A DNA stretch of 64,000 nucleotides from the NCBI RefSeq assembly GCF_019599275.1, contig NZ_JAHZTD010000002.1:620001-684000 (forward strand). Reading direction: 5' to 3'. The stretch is from Hymenobacter sp. HSC-4F20 (lineage in GTDB: Bacteria; Bacteroidota; Bacteroidia; Cytophagales; Hymenobacteraceae). The position numbers were made by a program, and so were the translations under genes. Shown piece by piece: positions 53,978-63,134 of the stretch. Below the pieces are notes generated by a model that had not been told where the DNA came from, ran no database searches, and saw only the letters and a list, made by a program, of their open reading frames with translations. Each line of letters opens with the position of its first letter. Positions within the stretch are counted from its first letter, which is position 1.

Positions 53978-54700
53978 ATGGCCATTCTTAAACTCAGTGC
54001 CCTGTTACGCCTGGGCCGCCCGCTGTACTTCTTATTTGTGGTGCTAGCCGTCTTCAGCGTAGGTACCAGCATCCTGAAAACTATTGAGGCAGTTAACGAC
54101 TCTGAAGTGCGACTAAGCCTTTATAGTGAGTCGCCGAATATGTTTACCTCCCTGTATGAGATGAAGCGTGGCTTTGAAGATGGGAGAGCAGGTAAGCAGA
54201 CTCCATTACGAGGCATTCAGACGCCGTTCAAGAGTAGCAGATCAGGGTTTGAACTAACTCAGGACTCTACCCATCCGGTGCTGCGCTACCAAGAGCCCTC
54301 GGCGGTCAAGCGGGTAGCGCTGCTTTACCTGGGTGGCATGAGCGACTACTTTTCGCTGGCCTGGCTGACGCTTTTCGGCGTGGGCAGTTGGCTACTATGG
54401 AAGCTACTGCTGGACGTAACGCCAGCTATGCCCTTCACGCTGGCTAACGCGGCTCGTTTGCAGTGGCTGGGGCTGCTCGTGCTGGGTCTTACACTGCTGC
54501 AGGAGCTGGCGTATCTGGTAGTGCGGGCACTGGTACCCCCTTTTCAGTCTGCCGGACTTCCTGAACCCCTGGGCCATTATGTAGAGCTAAACACCGAGTT
54601 CACGCTGCCCGGCTGGGAGGTAGGGTTGGTGTTGCTGATTATTGGGGCCGTGTACCAGCGGGGCGTAGAACTCCAGCAAGAAGCCGAACTGACTGTCTGA
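53978..54700 (+). CDS. DUF2975-like membrane protein
   Basis: A 240-residue inner-membrane protein with four helices: PLYFLFVVLAVFSVG, YFSLAWLTLFGVGSWLLWKLLL, LQWLGLLVLGLTLLQELAYLV and WEVGLVLLIIGAVYQRGVELQ. A periplasmic loop of about 100 residues lies between helices 1 and 2. The layout, the ending GAVYQRGVELQQEAELTV and the coupled small XRE gene are those of DUF2975 proteins. The function is unknown; the pair is thought to regulate itself. The ATG at 53978 begins the soluble N-terminus; the frame is open to 53861, but that part is an extremely AT-rich leader. Its TGA overlaps the next ATG. Confidence 0.78.
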   Translation: MAILKLSALLRLGRPLYFLFVVLAVFSVGTSILKTIEAVNDSEVRLSLYSESPNMFTSLYEMKRGFEDGRAGKQTPLRGIQTPFKSSRSGFELTQDSTHPVLRYQEPSAVKRVALLYLGGMSDYFSLAWLTLFGVGSWLLWKLLLDVTPAMPFTLANAARLQWLGLLVLGLTLLQELAYLVVRALVPPFQSAGLPEPLGHYVELNTEFTLPGWEVGLVLLIIGAVYQRGVELQQEAELTV

Positions 54701-54939
54701 TGCCCATACTGGTGAACTTGGACGTGATGCTGGCCCGGCGCAAAATGACGCTCAGCGCCCTGGCCGAGACGGTGGGCATTACGCTGGCTAATCTGTCTAT
54801 TCTGAAGAGCGGCAAAGCCAAAGCTGTACGCTTCAGCACATTGGCAGCTATTTGCCAGGCGCTGGAGTGCCAGCCCGCCGACCTGCTGGAGCACCGCCCT
54901 GACCCTACCGATCTGAAGCCCGGAAGTGAGCCAGACTAA
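54700..54939 (+). CDS. Small XRE/Cro-type DNA-binding protein (YozG-like)
   Basis: A 79-residue helix-turn-helix regulator. MLARRKMTLSALAETVGITL, then ANLSILKSGKAKAVRFSTLA and AICQALECQPADLLEHR, form the compact five-helix Cro/C1 domain; the family name YozG comes from similar small proteins. The start ATG overlaps the stop of the DUF2975 gene (TGATG), so they are translated together. The pair is a known two-gene unit in many bacteria, probably one in which the membrane protein holds or signals to the repressor. The AT-rich region in front of the pair is the obvious operator candidate. Confidence 0.88.
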   Translation: MPILVNLDVMLARRKMTLSALAETVGITLANLSILKSGKAKAVRFSTLAAICQALECQPADLLEHRPDPTDLKPGSEPD

Positions 54940-54969
54940 CCCCCAGGCCTCTCATCTTAACCTTACATC

Positions 54970-56235
54970 TCAGGAAAACGGACCGTAAGATGCTGCCTGC
55001 CATAAGTGCCACCCCAGGGCCACGCCCGCCAGCACTCTGGGGGCCCACCGAGGTAGCCGGGGCGGCAGCAAAGCCACCAGCAGACACAGCAGCAGCGGCA
55101 CCAGGATAAACGTGAGCCGCTCCTGGTAGTAGCCCAGCCCCGCGAAGAACCCCGCAAACAGCAGCAATAGCCCCACCAGCACCTCCACTGGCTGCCGCTC
55201 AACCGGCCACCGGGCGTAACGCCACCAGCCGAACAGCCCGAGCACCAACCCTACAAACAACCCCACGGCGGGCAGCGTGGCCAGGAAGCGGCTGGCGTTT
55301 TGCTGCACCACTACCGCAAACCCGGCCCCGGGCAGGCGAAATATATCCAGCAGCCAGACCAGCTGGTGGTAGGCTTCGGCTTCGTGATTATAATACGTGA
55401 CGCCCTGCAGGCGGAGCAGGCCAATCCAGGCAAGGGTTGGGAGCAGGAACAGCAGCCCGACTCCTACCCCCAGGATCAGGAAGTAGGGCAGGCGGCGGAG
55501 CTTGTTTTGCTGCCAAACACTGTAGAGCAGGCACGGCAGCACCAGCACGAAGCTGCCGTATACTAGGGCCAGCAGCCCTGTCAGCAGGGCCCAGGCGGCT
55601 ATCCGGCCGGGGCGGCGCAGATCGGGCCGGGTTGATTCCAGCAGCAGGTACACGCAGCACAGCGGCACCAGCAACGTGAACATCTGCTGGTGCACCGTCC
55701 AGAAAAAAGCCTTTGTTACCTGATTCGAGGCGAAGAATACCAGTAAGGCAACCAGCACCGGCCGGCTGCCCCGCCCCTGCGTCAGGTGATGATACAGCCG
55801 GGTGAACAGCAGCATACTCCCCAACAGTACCACATAGTTGAGCAGCACGTAACCTATGTAGAAGCCCAGCAAAGGCTGATACCTAGCGGGCAGGTGCGCT
55901 AACAGTTGAGGGGGTAGCAGCCCGGCGGCCGTTAGGCCTTGCACTGCCCACGCACAGGGGTAGCCTACTGCCGAGCCCAGCAGGATAAACAACGGGCGCG
56001 ACTGCCGGACCTCCTTCGGCTCCAGCAGGCGGGCCGGGTGCCGGGCGTCTTCCATGTACACAAACCCGTCGCAGTTGGCCGTGAAACCGGCAAAGGAAGT
56101 CAGGTGCAGGTAGGTGCCGCAGTACTCGGCCTCGGTTTTGGGCGGCGGCGAAAACAGGAAGGAAACCGTAGCCAGCAAAATCAGCAGCGTACATCCCACC
56201 GCCTGCGGCAGCAACCCGAAAAATTTACCTGCCAT
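54970..56235 (-). CDS. Polytopic membrane protein of unknown function
   Basis: A 421-residue inner-membrane protein with about nine to ten hydrophobic helices, for example CTLLILLATVSFLFSP, LLGFYIGYVLLNYVVLLGSM, VLVALLVFFASNQVTKAFFW, LALVYGSFVLVLPCLLYSV and LLLLFAGFFAGLGYYQERLT. The first loop after helix 1 has two cysteines (AEYCGTYLHL and TANCDGFVYM) and may be periplasmic. Size and layout recall glycosyltransferases of the GT-C type, but I see no DxD near the first loop that would prove it. Its start lies 3 bases behind the peptidase stop, so it is the second gene of that operon. I do not name a family. Confidence 0.6.
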   Translation of the reverse strand: MAGKFFGLLPQAVGCTLLILLATVSFLFSPPPKTEAEYCGTYLHLTSFAGFTANCDGFVYMEDARHPARLLEPKEVRQSRPLFILLGSAVGYPCAWAVQGLTAAGLLPPQLLAHLPARYQPLLGFYIGYVLLNYVVLLGSMLLFTRLYHHLTQGRGSRPVLVALLVFFASNQVTKAFFWTVHQQMFTLLVPLCCVYLLLESTRPDLRRPGRIAAWALLTGLLALVYGSFVLVLPCLLYSVWQQNKLRRLPYFLILGVGVGLLFLLPTLAWIGLLRLQGVTYYNHEAEAYHQLVWLLDIFRLPGAGFAVVVQQNASRFLATLPAVGLFVGLVLGLFGWWRYARWPVERQPVEVLVGLLLLFAGFFAGLGYYQERLTFILVPLLLCLLVALLPPRLPRWAPRVLAGVALGWHLWQAASYGPFS

Positions 56236-56238
56236 ACG

Positions 56239-58692
56239 CTACTGTCCGCCCGTGGTGCCGGCAGCGGGAGCAGCGGGGTTCAAGTTGGTTTCAAACAGCT
56301 TCAGAATGCGCTTGTACTCGTCGGTCCAGGAACTGGGCTCCACGAAGCCGTGGTCCTCGACGGGATACACGGCCAGCTCCCAGTTGTCCTTTTTCAACTC
56401 GATGAGGCGCTGACTCAGGCGCACGATGTCCTGGAAGTGCACGTTCGTATCGACCATGCCGTGGCACATGAGCAGGTGCCCTTTCAGGCCGGCGGCGTAG
56501 TTGATGGGCGAGGACCGGGCGTAGGCAATGGAGTCATTGTAGGGCTCGTTGAGGATATTATCGGTGTAGCCGTGGTTGTAGTGGGCCCAGTCGGTAACGG
56601 AGCGCAGGGCAGCTCCGGCCTGGAACACGTCGGGCTGGGTGAACATGGCCATCAGGGTAATAAAGCCGCCGTAGGAGCCGCCATAAATCCCAATGCGCTG
56701 GGGGCTGACGCCGTACTTTTCGGTCAGCAGCTTGGCCCCGTCTACCTGGTCGGTGAGGTCTTTGCCGCCCATGTAGCGGTAAATGCCCGTGCGCACGTCG
56801 CGGCCGTAGCCGGCCGAGCCCCGGTAGTCGATATCGAGCACCGTGTAGCCCTTGTCGGCCAGCAAGTTGTGGAACATGTACTCCCGGAAGTAGGTGCTCC
56901 ACCACTTATGCGCGTTCTGGAGGTAGCCGGCTCCGTGCACGAAAATCACGGCCGGGCCCTGGGCCACGGCATTAGCCGGGCGGTAGAGGCGGGCATACAC
57001 ATCGGCGCCGTCGCGGGCCTTGTAGCTGATGACTTCGGGGGCGCGCCAGGGGTAGCTCTCAAACTCGGAGGTAGTGCTGTGGGTAAGCTGGCGCATTTTG
57101 GCCCCGGGTTTATTGTCCATCACGAACAGCTCCCAGGGCTTGTTGGAAGCACTATAACGCACGGCCAGCGTCTTCTCGTCGGGGGAAAGCGTGACTTCAC
57201 TGGCCCCGGACAAGGTAGTAATCTGGGTCATCGAGCCGCCTTCCAGGGGCATGCGGTAGAAGTGCTGCTCTCCGGGGTGGGTTTTGTTGGCCGTCAGGTA
57301 CCAGATTTTCCGGTCGCGGCTGAGCTGGGCCTTCTGCACTTCCCAGCGGCCATTGGTCAGGGCTTTTTTCTGGCCGGAGGTGATGTCGGCGGTGTAGAGG
57401 TGGCTGAAGCCGGTTTCCTCGCTCTGAAACCAGATGCGGCGGTTATCGGGCAGCCAGCCCACGTTGCCTTCGTCGTAGCCAATGCCCGGGCCGTTAATCC
57501 AGGCGTCGTCGTGCTGGCGGTCCAGGAGGCGGATTTTTTGGGTAGCCGGGTCCAAGGCCACAATCCACCGGTCCTTGTTATCGGTGCTGCGGATGACCAG
57601 GAAAGCATGCTGGCCGTTATCGGACCAGAACGGTCCGAAGGGAATCACGCGGCGCACTTCGGTGGCAGGCTTGTCCTTTTTGGCACCGGCGGCCTTGGCC
57701 GTGTCGGCGGGGGTAGGCGCTTTGGCCTGCAGCTGGTATTCCTTGCGGTAGGCGGGTTGCTCATCAAGCCCCTTCAACTCCTTATAACCCAGCACAAACG
57801 TGGTATCCCGGCCCACATCATAGAGCCCCAGCTGATACGCGGTTTGGGCCGCCCCTACCTTGGTGCGGGTGCTGATATCCTCGGTGAAGCCGGAAGCTGT
57901 AACGAAGTTGGGCACCAGGGCCACTTTTTCATTAGCCGGCTCCTGCACCAGCGTATAGGTCACGTAGCGGCCATCGGGCGAGAGGCGCAGGTTCTGCACC
58001 GTCTGCTGGCCCAGCCAAATGGCTTTGGGGCGCAGCTTGGCCAGGGCTTTCTGCTGGCGCTGCCGGGCCTTGGCATCCTGCTCCTTCCCGCGCAATACTT
58101 CAAACAGGGCCAACTGCTGGGCCTTCAGAAACTTCTCCGACTTATCCGTGGGTTCGCCCGAGGCGGGCTTGCTGCCCCGGCGGAAGTCGGTGCGCTGCAC
58201 GGTTTCGCCGGTGGCGGGGTCCCAGGTGAAGAGGTTGCCGGCGCGGGTGTAGCTGATAACGCGGCCCTGCAGGGCAAACTGGGCATCGGTTTCCCGCTCG
58301 GCCGTGCTGGTTACGCGCCGCACGCGCTGGGTTTTCAGGTCGAGCAGATAGATGTCGCCGTCCTTCTCATACACTTTGCGGGAGTAGCGCTGGTCATATT
58401 CGCCGGCCGTGGTGGGCAGGCTCTGCTGTTCCCGCAGGCTCACTTTACGCGGGGTACCACCGGTAGGCGAAAGGCGGTAAAGAGAGTCGCGGCGGGCTTT
58501 TTCGGGGTTCCAGGTAAAGTAGATGGTTTTGCCATCTTCTGCCCAGGAGACGTTGCTCGGTGAGCTGCCCAGCCACTGGGCCGGGTCGCGCATGATTTTC
58601 TCAACGGTCAGGGGGGCGAGCTGCTGGGCGTGAGTTGCGTAGGGTAGCAACGCCAGGGCCGCACCCAGCGGCAGTATGGAAAGCTTCAACAT
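56239..58692 (-). CDS. S9-family prolyl oligopeptidase / dipeptidyl-peptidase IV-like
   Basis: An 817-residue exported serine peptidase. The signal peptide covers about residues 1-22 (cleavage near THAQ). An N-terminal beta-propeller (about 60-520) contains repeated blades such as PSNVSWAEDGKTIYFTW and LSPDGRYVTYTLVQ, where DPP-IV propellers gate the active site. The catalytic alpha/beta-hydrolase domain has GIYGGSYGGFITL (nucleophile Ser), GMVDTNVHFQD (Asp) and YPVEDHGFVEP (His). It trims dipeptides after proline or alanine in the periplasm in related species. The start was set at the ATG at 58692, which begins the signal peptide. The membrane-protein gene follows 3 bases later. Confidence 0.92.
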   Translation of the reverse strand: MLKLSILPLGAALALLPYATHAQQLAPLTVEKIMRDPAQWLGSSPSNVSWAEDGKTIYFTWNPEKARRDSLYRLSPTGGTPRKVSLREQQSLPTTAGEYDQRYSRKVYEKDGDIYLLDLKTQRVRRVTSTAERETDAQFALQGRVISYTRAGNLFTWDPATGETVQRTDFRRGSKPASGEPTDKSEKFLKAQQLALFEVLRGKEQDAKARQRQQKALAKLRPKAIWLGQQTVQNLRLSPDGRYVTYTLVQEPANEKVALVPNFVTASGFTEDISTRTKVGAAQTAYQLGLYDVGRDTTFVLGYKELKGLDEQPAYRKEYQLQAKAPTPADTAKAAGAKKDKPATEVRRVIPFGPFWSDNGQHAFLVIRSTDNKDRWIVALDPATQKIRLLDRQHDDAWINGPGIGYDEGNVGWLPDNRRIWFQSEETGFSHLYTADITSGQKKALTNGRWEVQKAQLSRDRKIWYLTANKTHPGEQHFYRMPLEGGSMTQITTLSGASEVTLSPDEKTLAVRYSASNKPWELFVMDNKPGAKMRQLTHSTTSEFESYPWRAPEVISYKARDGADVYARLYRPANAVAQGPAVIFVHGAGYLQNAHKWWSTYFREYMFHNLLADKGYTVLDIDYRGSAGYGRDVRTGIYRYMGGKDLTDQVDGAKLLTEKYGVSPQRIGIYGGSYGGFITLMAMFTQPDVFQAGAALRSVTDWAHYNHGYTDNILNEPYNDSIAYARSSPINYAAGLKGHLLMCHGMVDTNVHFQDIVRLSQRLIELKKDNWELAVYPVEDHGFVEPSSWTDEYKRILKLFETNLNPAAPAAGTTGGQ

Positions 58693-59400
58693 GAAAGCGG
58701 GGGTAGGAAAGATGTCTGGCCGCAACTTACGCAGCGGCAGCTAATGGACATAGCCGGGCGGCCGGCGTTGCATTCCCCGGGGTATGCAACCAACTTGCTG
58801 CCTCATCACCTGGCCCGTCCGACCAGGTACAGGAAGCTTATGTTACTACCGAGCTTCGCGGAGCAGGGCATGTAGAGCGTATTCCTGGCCTGAATTGCCT
58901 GCTGTCGCTTCTCATCTTTTCCTGCGCACTGCTCTCCTACTACTCCAGGGCGTAAAAGTGCGCAGCTCGCATAGTGGTTTTAGCAATCAAATAGGAAGTG
59001 TGTTCATCGCCATCCTTGATTACACACTTGCTCATCGATTTTGAAGCCTGCCGGTCTCCTTATATCGCCTACAACTGGCGCGGGTTCAGCAGGCGCCCAT
59101 TGCAGCCAGTAGCTCGCCTGCTACCCTTTTGGGCAACAGTATCGGTTGATATCCGGAGTGCAGTACGTAACGGTTCAGCATGAAGCAAGGGCAGGAAATG
59201 GAAGGCCGCAACGTACGCAGCAGTTCCGAATGAGCTTTCCTGTTTCCGCCTTTCGCCGCTCGCTAAGGCGAAAGTAATGTGAGTATACTGCAAAGGCATC
59301 AGAGCCAGGGAGTAGCTGCTATGTAGCCCTGTAAATTAATCTTTGGTATTGCCGGGCAACTTGCTTAAACATTGCAGAACATTCACCACCCTTCCTCCGC
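58693..59400. other. Intergenic region before the glycoside-hydrolase operon
   Basis: A stretch of 708 bases between divergent genes. Two hairpins are visible: AGCAGGCG/CGCCTGCT at 59088-59122 and CTTTCGCC/GGCGAAAG at 59250-59274. An AATCTTTG close to TAnnTTTG, near 59339, may be the -7 box of the operon. I could not support any gene here; the short open frames lack start context and family features. Confidence 0.5.
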
Positions 59401-61086
59401 ATGCGACTACCGCAACTGAAAACATTCTTTGCCTTCCTGCTGGCACTGCTGCTCCGCAGCTTTGTGCTGTCTGCACAATCGATTGAGTTGATCAATCCCA
59501 TTCTGACGGGCTTCCACCCCGACCCCAGCGTTATCAGGGTCGGCACTGATTATTACCTGGTTAATTCTACCTTCTCCTACTTTCCCGGTATTCCGGTCTT
59601 TCACAGCAAAGACCTCAAAAACTGGAAGCAAATCGGCAACGTTATCAGCCGGCCTTCCCAAATGAACTTCCTGGGCGACCGGATGACCCGCGGCTTGTTT
59701 GCCCCGGCCATAGAGCACCACAACGGCACGTTTTACGTCACCTGCACCCTAATCGACCACAAGGGCAACTTTGTAGTGACGGCCAAAAATCCGGCTGGCC
59801 CCTGGAGCGACCCCATTTTCCTGCCGGAGGTAAAGGGCATCGACCCTTCCCTGTACTTTGAGGGCGACAAGGCCTACGTCATCTACAACAGCGACCCGCC
59901 CGACAATAAGCCCCTCTACGACGGCCACCGCTCCATTAAGATAATCGAGCTGGACCCCGTAAAGCTGCAGACGGTAGGCGAGGCCAACATAGTGGTCAAC
60001 GGCGGGGTGGATTTGAGCAAGAAGCCCGTCTGGATTGAAGGACCACACCTGATGAAGCGCGGCAACTGGTACTACCTCTACGCGGCCGAAGGTGGCACCT
60101 CGGTCAACCACACCGAGGTAGTGTTCCGCAGCAAAGCGCCCCTAGGTCCGTTTGTGCCCTACGAGAAAAACCCCATCCTCTCGCAGCGTGAGTTGCCCAA
60201 AGACCGCAAAGACCCTATTACCTCGGCCGGGCACGCGCAGTTTGTAGACGGGCCCGATGGCAAGACCTACGCCATTTTTCTGGCTGTGCGTCCCTACGAG
60301 GACAACTTCTACAATACTGGCCGCGAAACGTTTATTGTGCCCGTAGAGTGGAAAGACGAGTGGCCGGTTACGGTACCTGGCCCGAACGGCGTGCAATATT
60401 CCTACCCCGCCAAGTTCCCGGAAGTCAAGCAAAAGGATGCCCGGCCCCAGAGCGGCAACTTCAGCTACACGCTCACTTTCGAGAAGCAGCTCGACCCCGC
60501 GCTCTTGTTTATGCGCACCGTAGACAGCACCAGCTTTTCGCTGAGCAAGGCCAAAGGACTAACCCTAAAATTGAAGCCCGAGACAGTGGCCGAAACTGGC
60601 AACCCGGCCTTCGTGGGCAAGCGGCAGCAGCACATGTACGGCAGCGCCGAAACTGAGCTGACGTTTGCCGCCAAGACCGAAAACGAAACGGCCGGCCTGG
60701 TCATTTTTCAGGATGAAAAGCATTTCTACTACCTCTGCAAGTCGGTAGAGAACGGCAAGCCAGTCGTGCAGCTGCTCAAGAGCACAGCCGACGCGAAGAA
60801 GACCGAGCTGCTGGCCAAAGCGCCCCTGAAAGCAGCAGCCGGCAAGGTGCAGTTGCGCATCAATGCCGATGGCGACACCTACAGCTTCCGCTTCTCGGAG
60901 GACGGAAAGAACTACACGCTGCTGAAAGACAAGGTGGATGCGCGCTTCCTGAGCACGCAGGTAGCGGGCGGCTTCATTGGCTGCCTATACGGCATGTACG
61001 GCACCTCGGCCGGGCAGCCCACTACCAATACGGCCTCCTTCAAGTGGCTGAAGTACGAAGGGCACGACCCCATGTACAAGAAATAA
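59401..61086 (+). CDS. Glycoside hydrolase family 43 beta-xylosidase/arabinofuranosidase
   Basis: A 561-residue exported hydrolase. A signal peptide (cleavage near LSAQ) precedes the five-bladed GH43 propeller (about 30-330). The catalytic triad of the family is visible: Asp in LTGFHPDPSVI (base), Asp in VKGIDPSLYF and Glu in VWIEGPHLMK (acid). The C-terminal 210 residues form a beta-sandwich (GNFSYTLTFEKQLD through ASFKWLKYEG) of the DUF1349/xylosidase C-terminal type that shapes the active site. It probably removes xylose or arabinose from xylo-oligosaccharides. A GH97 gene begins 33 bases downstream and a GH8 gene after that, on the same strand. Confidence 0.92.
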   Translation: MRLPQLKTFFAFLLALLLRSFVLSAQSIELINPILTGFHPDPSVIRVGTDYYLVNSTFSYFPGIPVFHSKDLKNWKQIGNVISRPSQMNFLGDRMTRGLFAPAIEHHNGTFYVTCTLIDHKGNFVVTAKNPAGPWSDPIFLPEVKGIDPSLYFEGDKAYVIYNSDPPDNKPLYDGHRSIKIIELDPVKLQTVGEANIVVNGGVDLSKKPVWIEGPHLMKRGNWYYLYAAEGGTSVNHTEVVFRSKAPLGPFVPYEKNPILSQRELPKDRKDPITSAGHAQFVDGPDGKTYAIFLAVRPYEDNFYNTGRETFIVPVEWKDEWPVTVPGPNGVQYSYPAKFPEVKQKDARPQSGNFSYTLTFEKQLDPALLFMRTVDSTSFSLSKAKGLTLKLKPETVAETGNPAFVGKRQQHMYGSAETELTFAAKTENETAGLVIFQDEKHFYYLCKSVENGKPVVQLLKSTADAKKTELLAKAPLKAAAGKVQLRINADGDTYSFRFSEDGKNYTLLKDKVDARFLSTQVAGGFIGCLYGMYGTSAGQPTTNTASFKWLKYEGHDPMYKK

Positions 61087-61119
61087 TCCGCGGTTTGCCA
61101 GCTCCTACCTTCTTTTTCT

Positions 61120-63048
61120 ATGCGCTTTCTCCCACTGCTTTGCTTGCTGGTACTACCCCTCGCCGCAGCCCAAGCCGCTAAGCCCATCCGTATCAAAAGT
61201 CCCAATGGGGACGTGCAGGTGACAGTAGATGTAACCGCTCAGGGACAGCCTACCTACGCCGTGCGCTACCGCCGGACTGAGTTGCTACGACCCTCCCACC
61301 TGGGGCTCCGCCTCGCTGGCGCCGACCTCACCCAGGGCCTCGAACTCACGAAAGCCGACAAGCAAACCACCGTAACCGACGACTACCAGCTAACTACCGA
61401 CAAGCGCGCGAACTGCCACTACCGGGCCAACCGACGGGTGCTGCACTTCGCCGGGGCCGCCGGAGCGCCGCAGCTTAGCGTGGTGTTTCAGGTATCGAAC
61501 GATGGAGTAGCGTTTCAGTACGTGCTGGAAGGCCCGAGCCAGGAGGTGCAGCGCATCACGGCCGAAAGCACCACGTTTCACCTGCCGGCCGGAGCCAAGG
61601 GCTGGCTACATCCGCACGCCAAAGCCCAGACCGGGTTTGCCAACACCCAGCCCTCGTACGAGGAAAATTACCAGCGTGGTATAGCGGCCGGCACGCCCTC
61701 TACTATCGGGCAGGGCTGGTCATTCCCGGCCTTGTTTCAAACCAACGGGCACTGGGTGCTGCTGACCGAGGCTGGCATGGGCCGCACCTATGCCGGCACC
61801 CACCTAGCCCACGAGTCGCCCGACGCGGAGTACGGCATTGCCTTCCCGCAGCCGCCCGAAAAAACCACGCCCGATGCAGCTTTGCTGCCCGAAAGCCGCC
61901 TGCCGTGGAGCACGCCTTGGCGTGTGGTAGTAGTAGGCAATTCCCTGGCGCCCATCGTCGAATCGACCTTGACAACGGACCTGAGCGCGCCGGCTACCAC
62001 GCCGGTGCTCACGGAGGGGCCCGGCAAATCGTCGTGGTCGTGGGTGCTGATGGGTGACCAAAATACCACCTACGACGTGCAGCGCCGCTTCATCGACTAC
62101 GCCGCCAACATGGGCTGGCGCTACTGCCTGGTCGATGCCCTCTGGGACAAGCAGATCGGCTACGACAAAACCCAGGAGCTGGCCCAATACGCGCGCTCCA
62201 AAAACGTAGGCCTGCTGGTGTGGTACAACTCCAACGGTCGCTGGAACGAGGCCCCGCAAACGCCCACCAACGTGCTGTTTGAGCCCGAAAGCCGGCGCAA
62301 GGAGTTTGCCCGCATCAAGCAGATGGGGGTAGCCGGGGTGAAAATTGACTTCTTCGGAGGCGATGGGCAGTCGTTCATGAACTACTACCAGGACTTGCTC
62401 GTCGATGCCGCGCAAGCCGGTCTGCTGGTGAATTTTCACGGCACTACCATTCCGCGGGGCTGGAACCGCACCTACCCCAACCTGATGACCATGGAAGCCG
62501 TGAAGGGCTTCGAGTTCCTGACCTTCGACCAGCGTAACACCGACCAGGAGGCCACCCACTGCGCCACGCTGCCCTTCACCCGCAACGCCGTGGGCCCGAT
62601 GGACTTCACGCCCATGGCGTTTTCGGAGATACGGGGCAAAGAGCGCCGCACGTCCAATGCGTTTGAGCTAGCCTTGTCGGTGCTGTTCCAGTCGGGTATT
62701 CAGCACTACGCCGAGGTACCTGAAGGCATGGCCGCGCAGCCGGCCTACGTGCAGGATTTCGTGAAGAAGCTGCCGCCGCGTTGGGCCGATGTGAAGCTGC
62801 TTGACGGTTTCCCTGGCGAGTACGTGGTGCTGGCCCGGCAGGCACCCGGCGGTGCCTGGTACGTGGCCGGCATCAACTCAACCGACGCGCCCAAAACCAT
62901 TCAGGTTGACCTCAGCAAGCTAGGCCTGCAACGCGGCACGCTCATCACCGACGGAAACACCAACCGCAGCTTTAGTACGCGGGCCGTGGTGGGCAATACC
63001 ATCAGCGTGACGCTGCCCGCTCAGGGTGGCTTCGTGGTGCATCCTTAA
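61120..63048 (+). CDS. Glycoside hydrolase family 97 protein, retaining type
   Basis: A 642-residue exported enzyme. After the signal peptide come an N-terminal beta-super-sandwich (KPIRIKSPNGDVQVTVDVTA), a catalytic barrel (about 270-545) and a small C-terminal beta domain. The motif VAGVKIDFFGGDGQ places an Asp where retaining GH97 enzymes have their nucleophile; inverting alpha-glucosidases such as SusB lack it. MTMEAVKGFEF and GVAFQYVLEG also fit. Retaining members act as alpha-galactosidases or beta-L-arabinopyranosidases; the xylan-oriented neighbours make removal of side-chain sugars likely. Calcium-ligand Glu residues are plausible but cannot be pinned here. The start is ATG 61120. 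Confidence 0.9.
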   Translation: MRFLPLLCLLVLPLAAAQAAKPIRIKSPNGDVQVTVDVTAQGQPTYAVRYRRTELLRPSHLGLRLAGADLTQGLELTKADKQTTVTDDYQLTTDKRANCHYRANRRVLHFAGAAGAPQLSVVFQVSNDGVAFQYVLEGPSQEVQRITAESTTFHLPAGAKGWLHPHAKAQTGFANTQPSYEENYQRGIAAGTPSTIGQGWSFPALFQTNGHWVLLTEAGMGRTYAGTHLAHESPDAEYGIAFPQPPEKTTPDAALLPESRLPWSTPWRVVVVGNSLAPIVESTLTTDLSAPATTPVLTEGPGKSSWSWVLMGDQNTTYDVQRRFIDYAANMGWRYCLVDALWDKQIGYDKTQELAQYARSKNVGLLVWYNSNGRWNEAPQTPTNVLFEPESRRKEFARIKQMGVAGVKIDFFGGDGQSFMNYYQDLLVDAAQAGLLVNFHGTTIPRGWNRTYPNLMTMEAVKGFEFLTFDQRNTDQEATHCATLPFTRNAVGPMDFTPMAFSEIRGKERRTSNAFELALSVLFQSGIQHYAEVPEGMAAQPAYVQDFVKKLPPRWADVKLLDGFPGEYVVLARQAPGGAWYVAGINSTDAPKTIQVDLSKLGLQRGTLITDGNTNRSFSTRAVVGNTISVTLPAQGGFVVHP

Positions 63049-63134
63049 GCCGCCGGCCAGCATTTTCCTCCTACCCCTCACCCAGCGGGCAACCTGTGCG
63101 AAGCGCCGCACGGAGGCCCGGGTACCCCGACTCT

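Noticed and set aside
55939..58563. Open frame of 874 codons on the plus strand opposite the S9 peptidase
   Set aside because: It mirrors the codon phase of the peptidase gene, is rich in His/Val/Gly shadow composition, and has no domain or signal. GC-rich genes make such antisense frames.
58784..59299. Short open frames in the 708-base gap before the GH43 gene
   Set aside because: No plausible promoter-start pair, signal peptide or family pattern; composition is not that of coding DNA.
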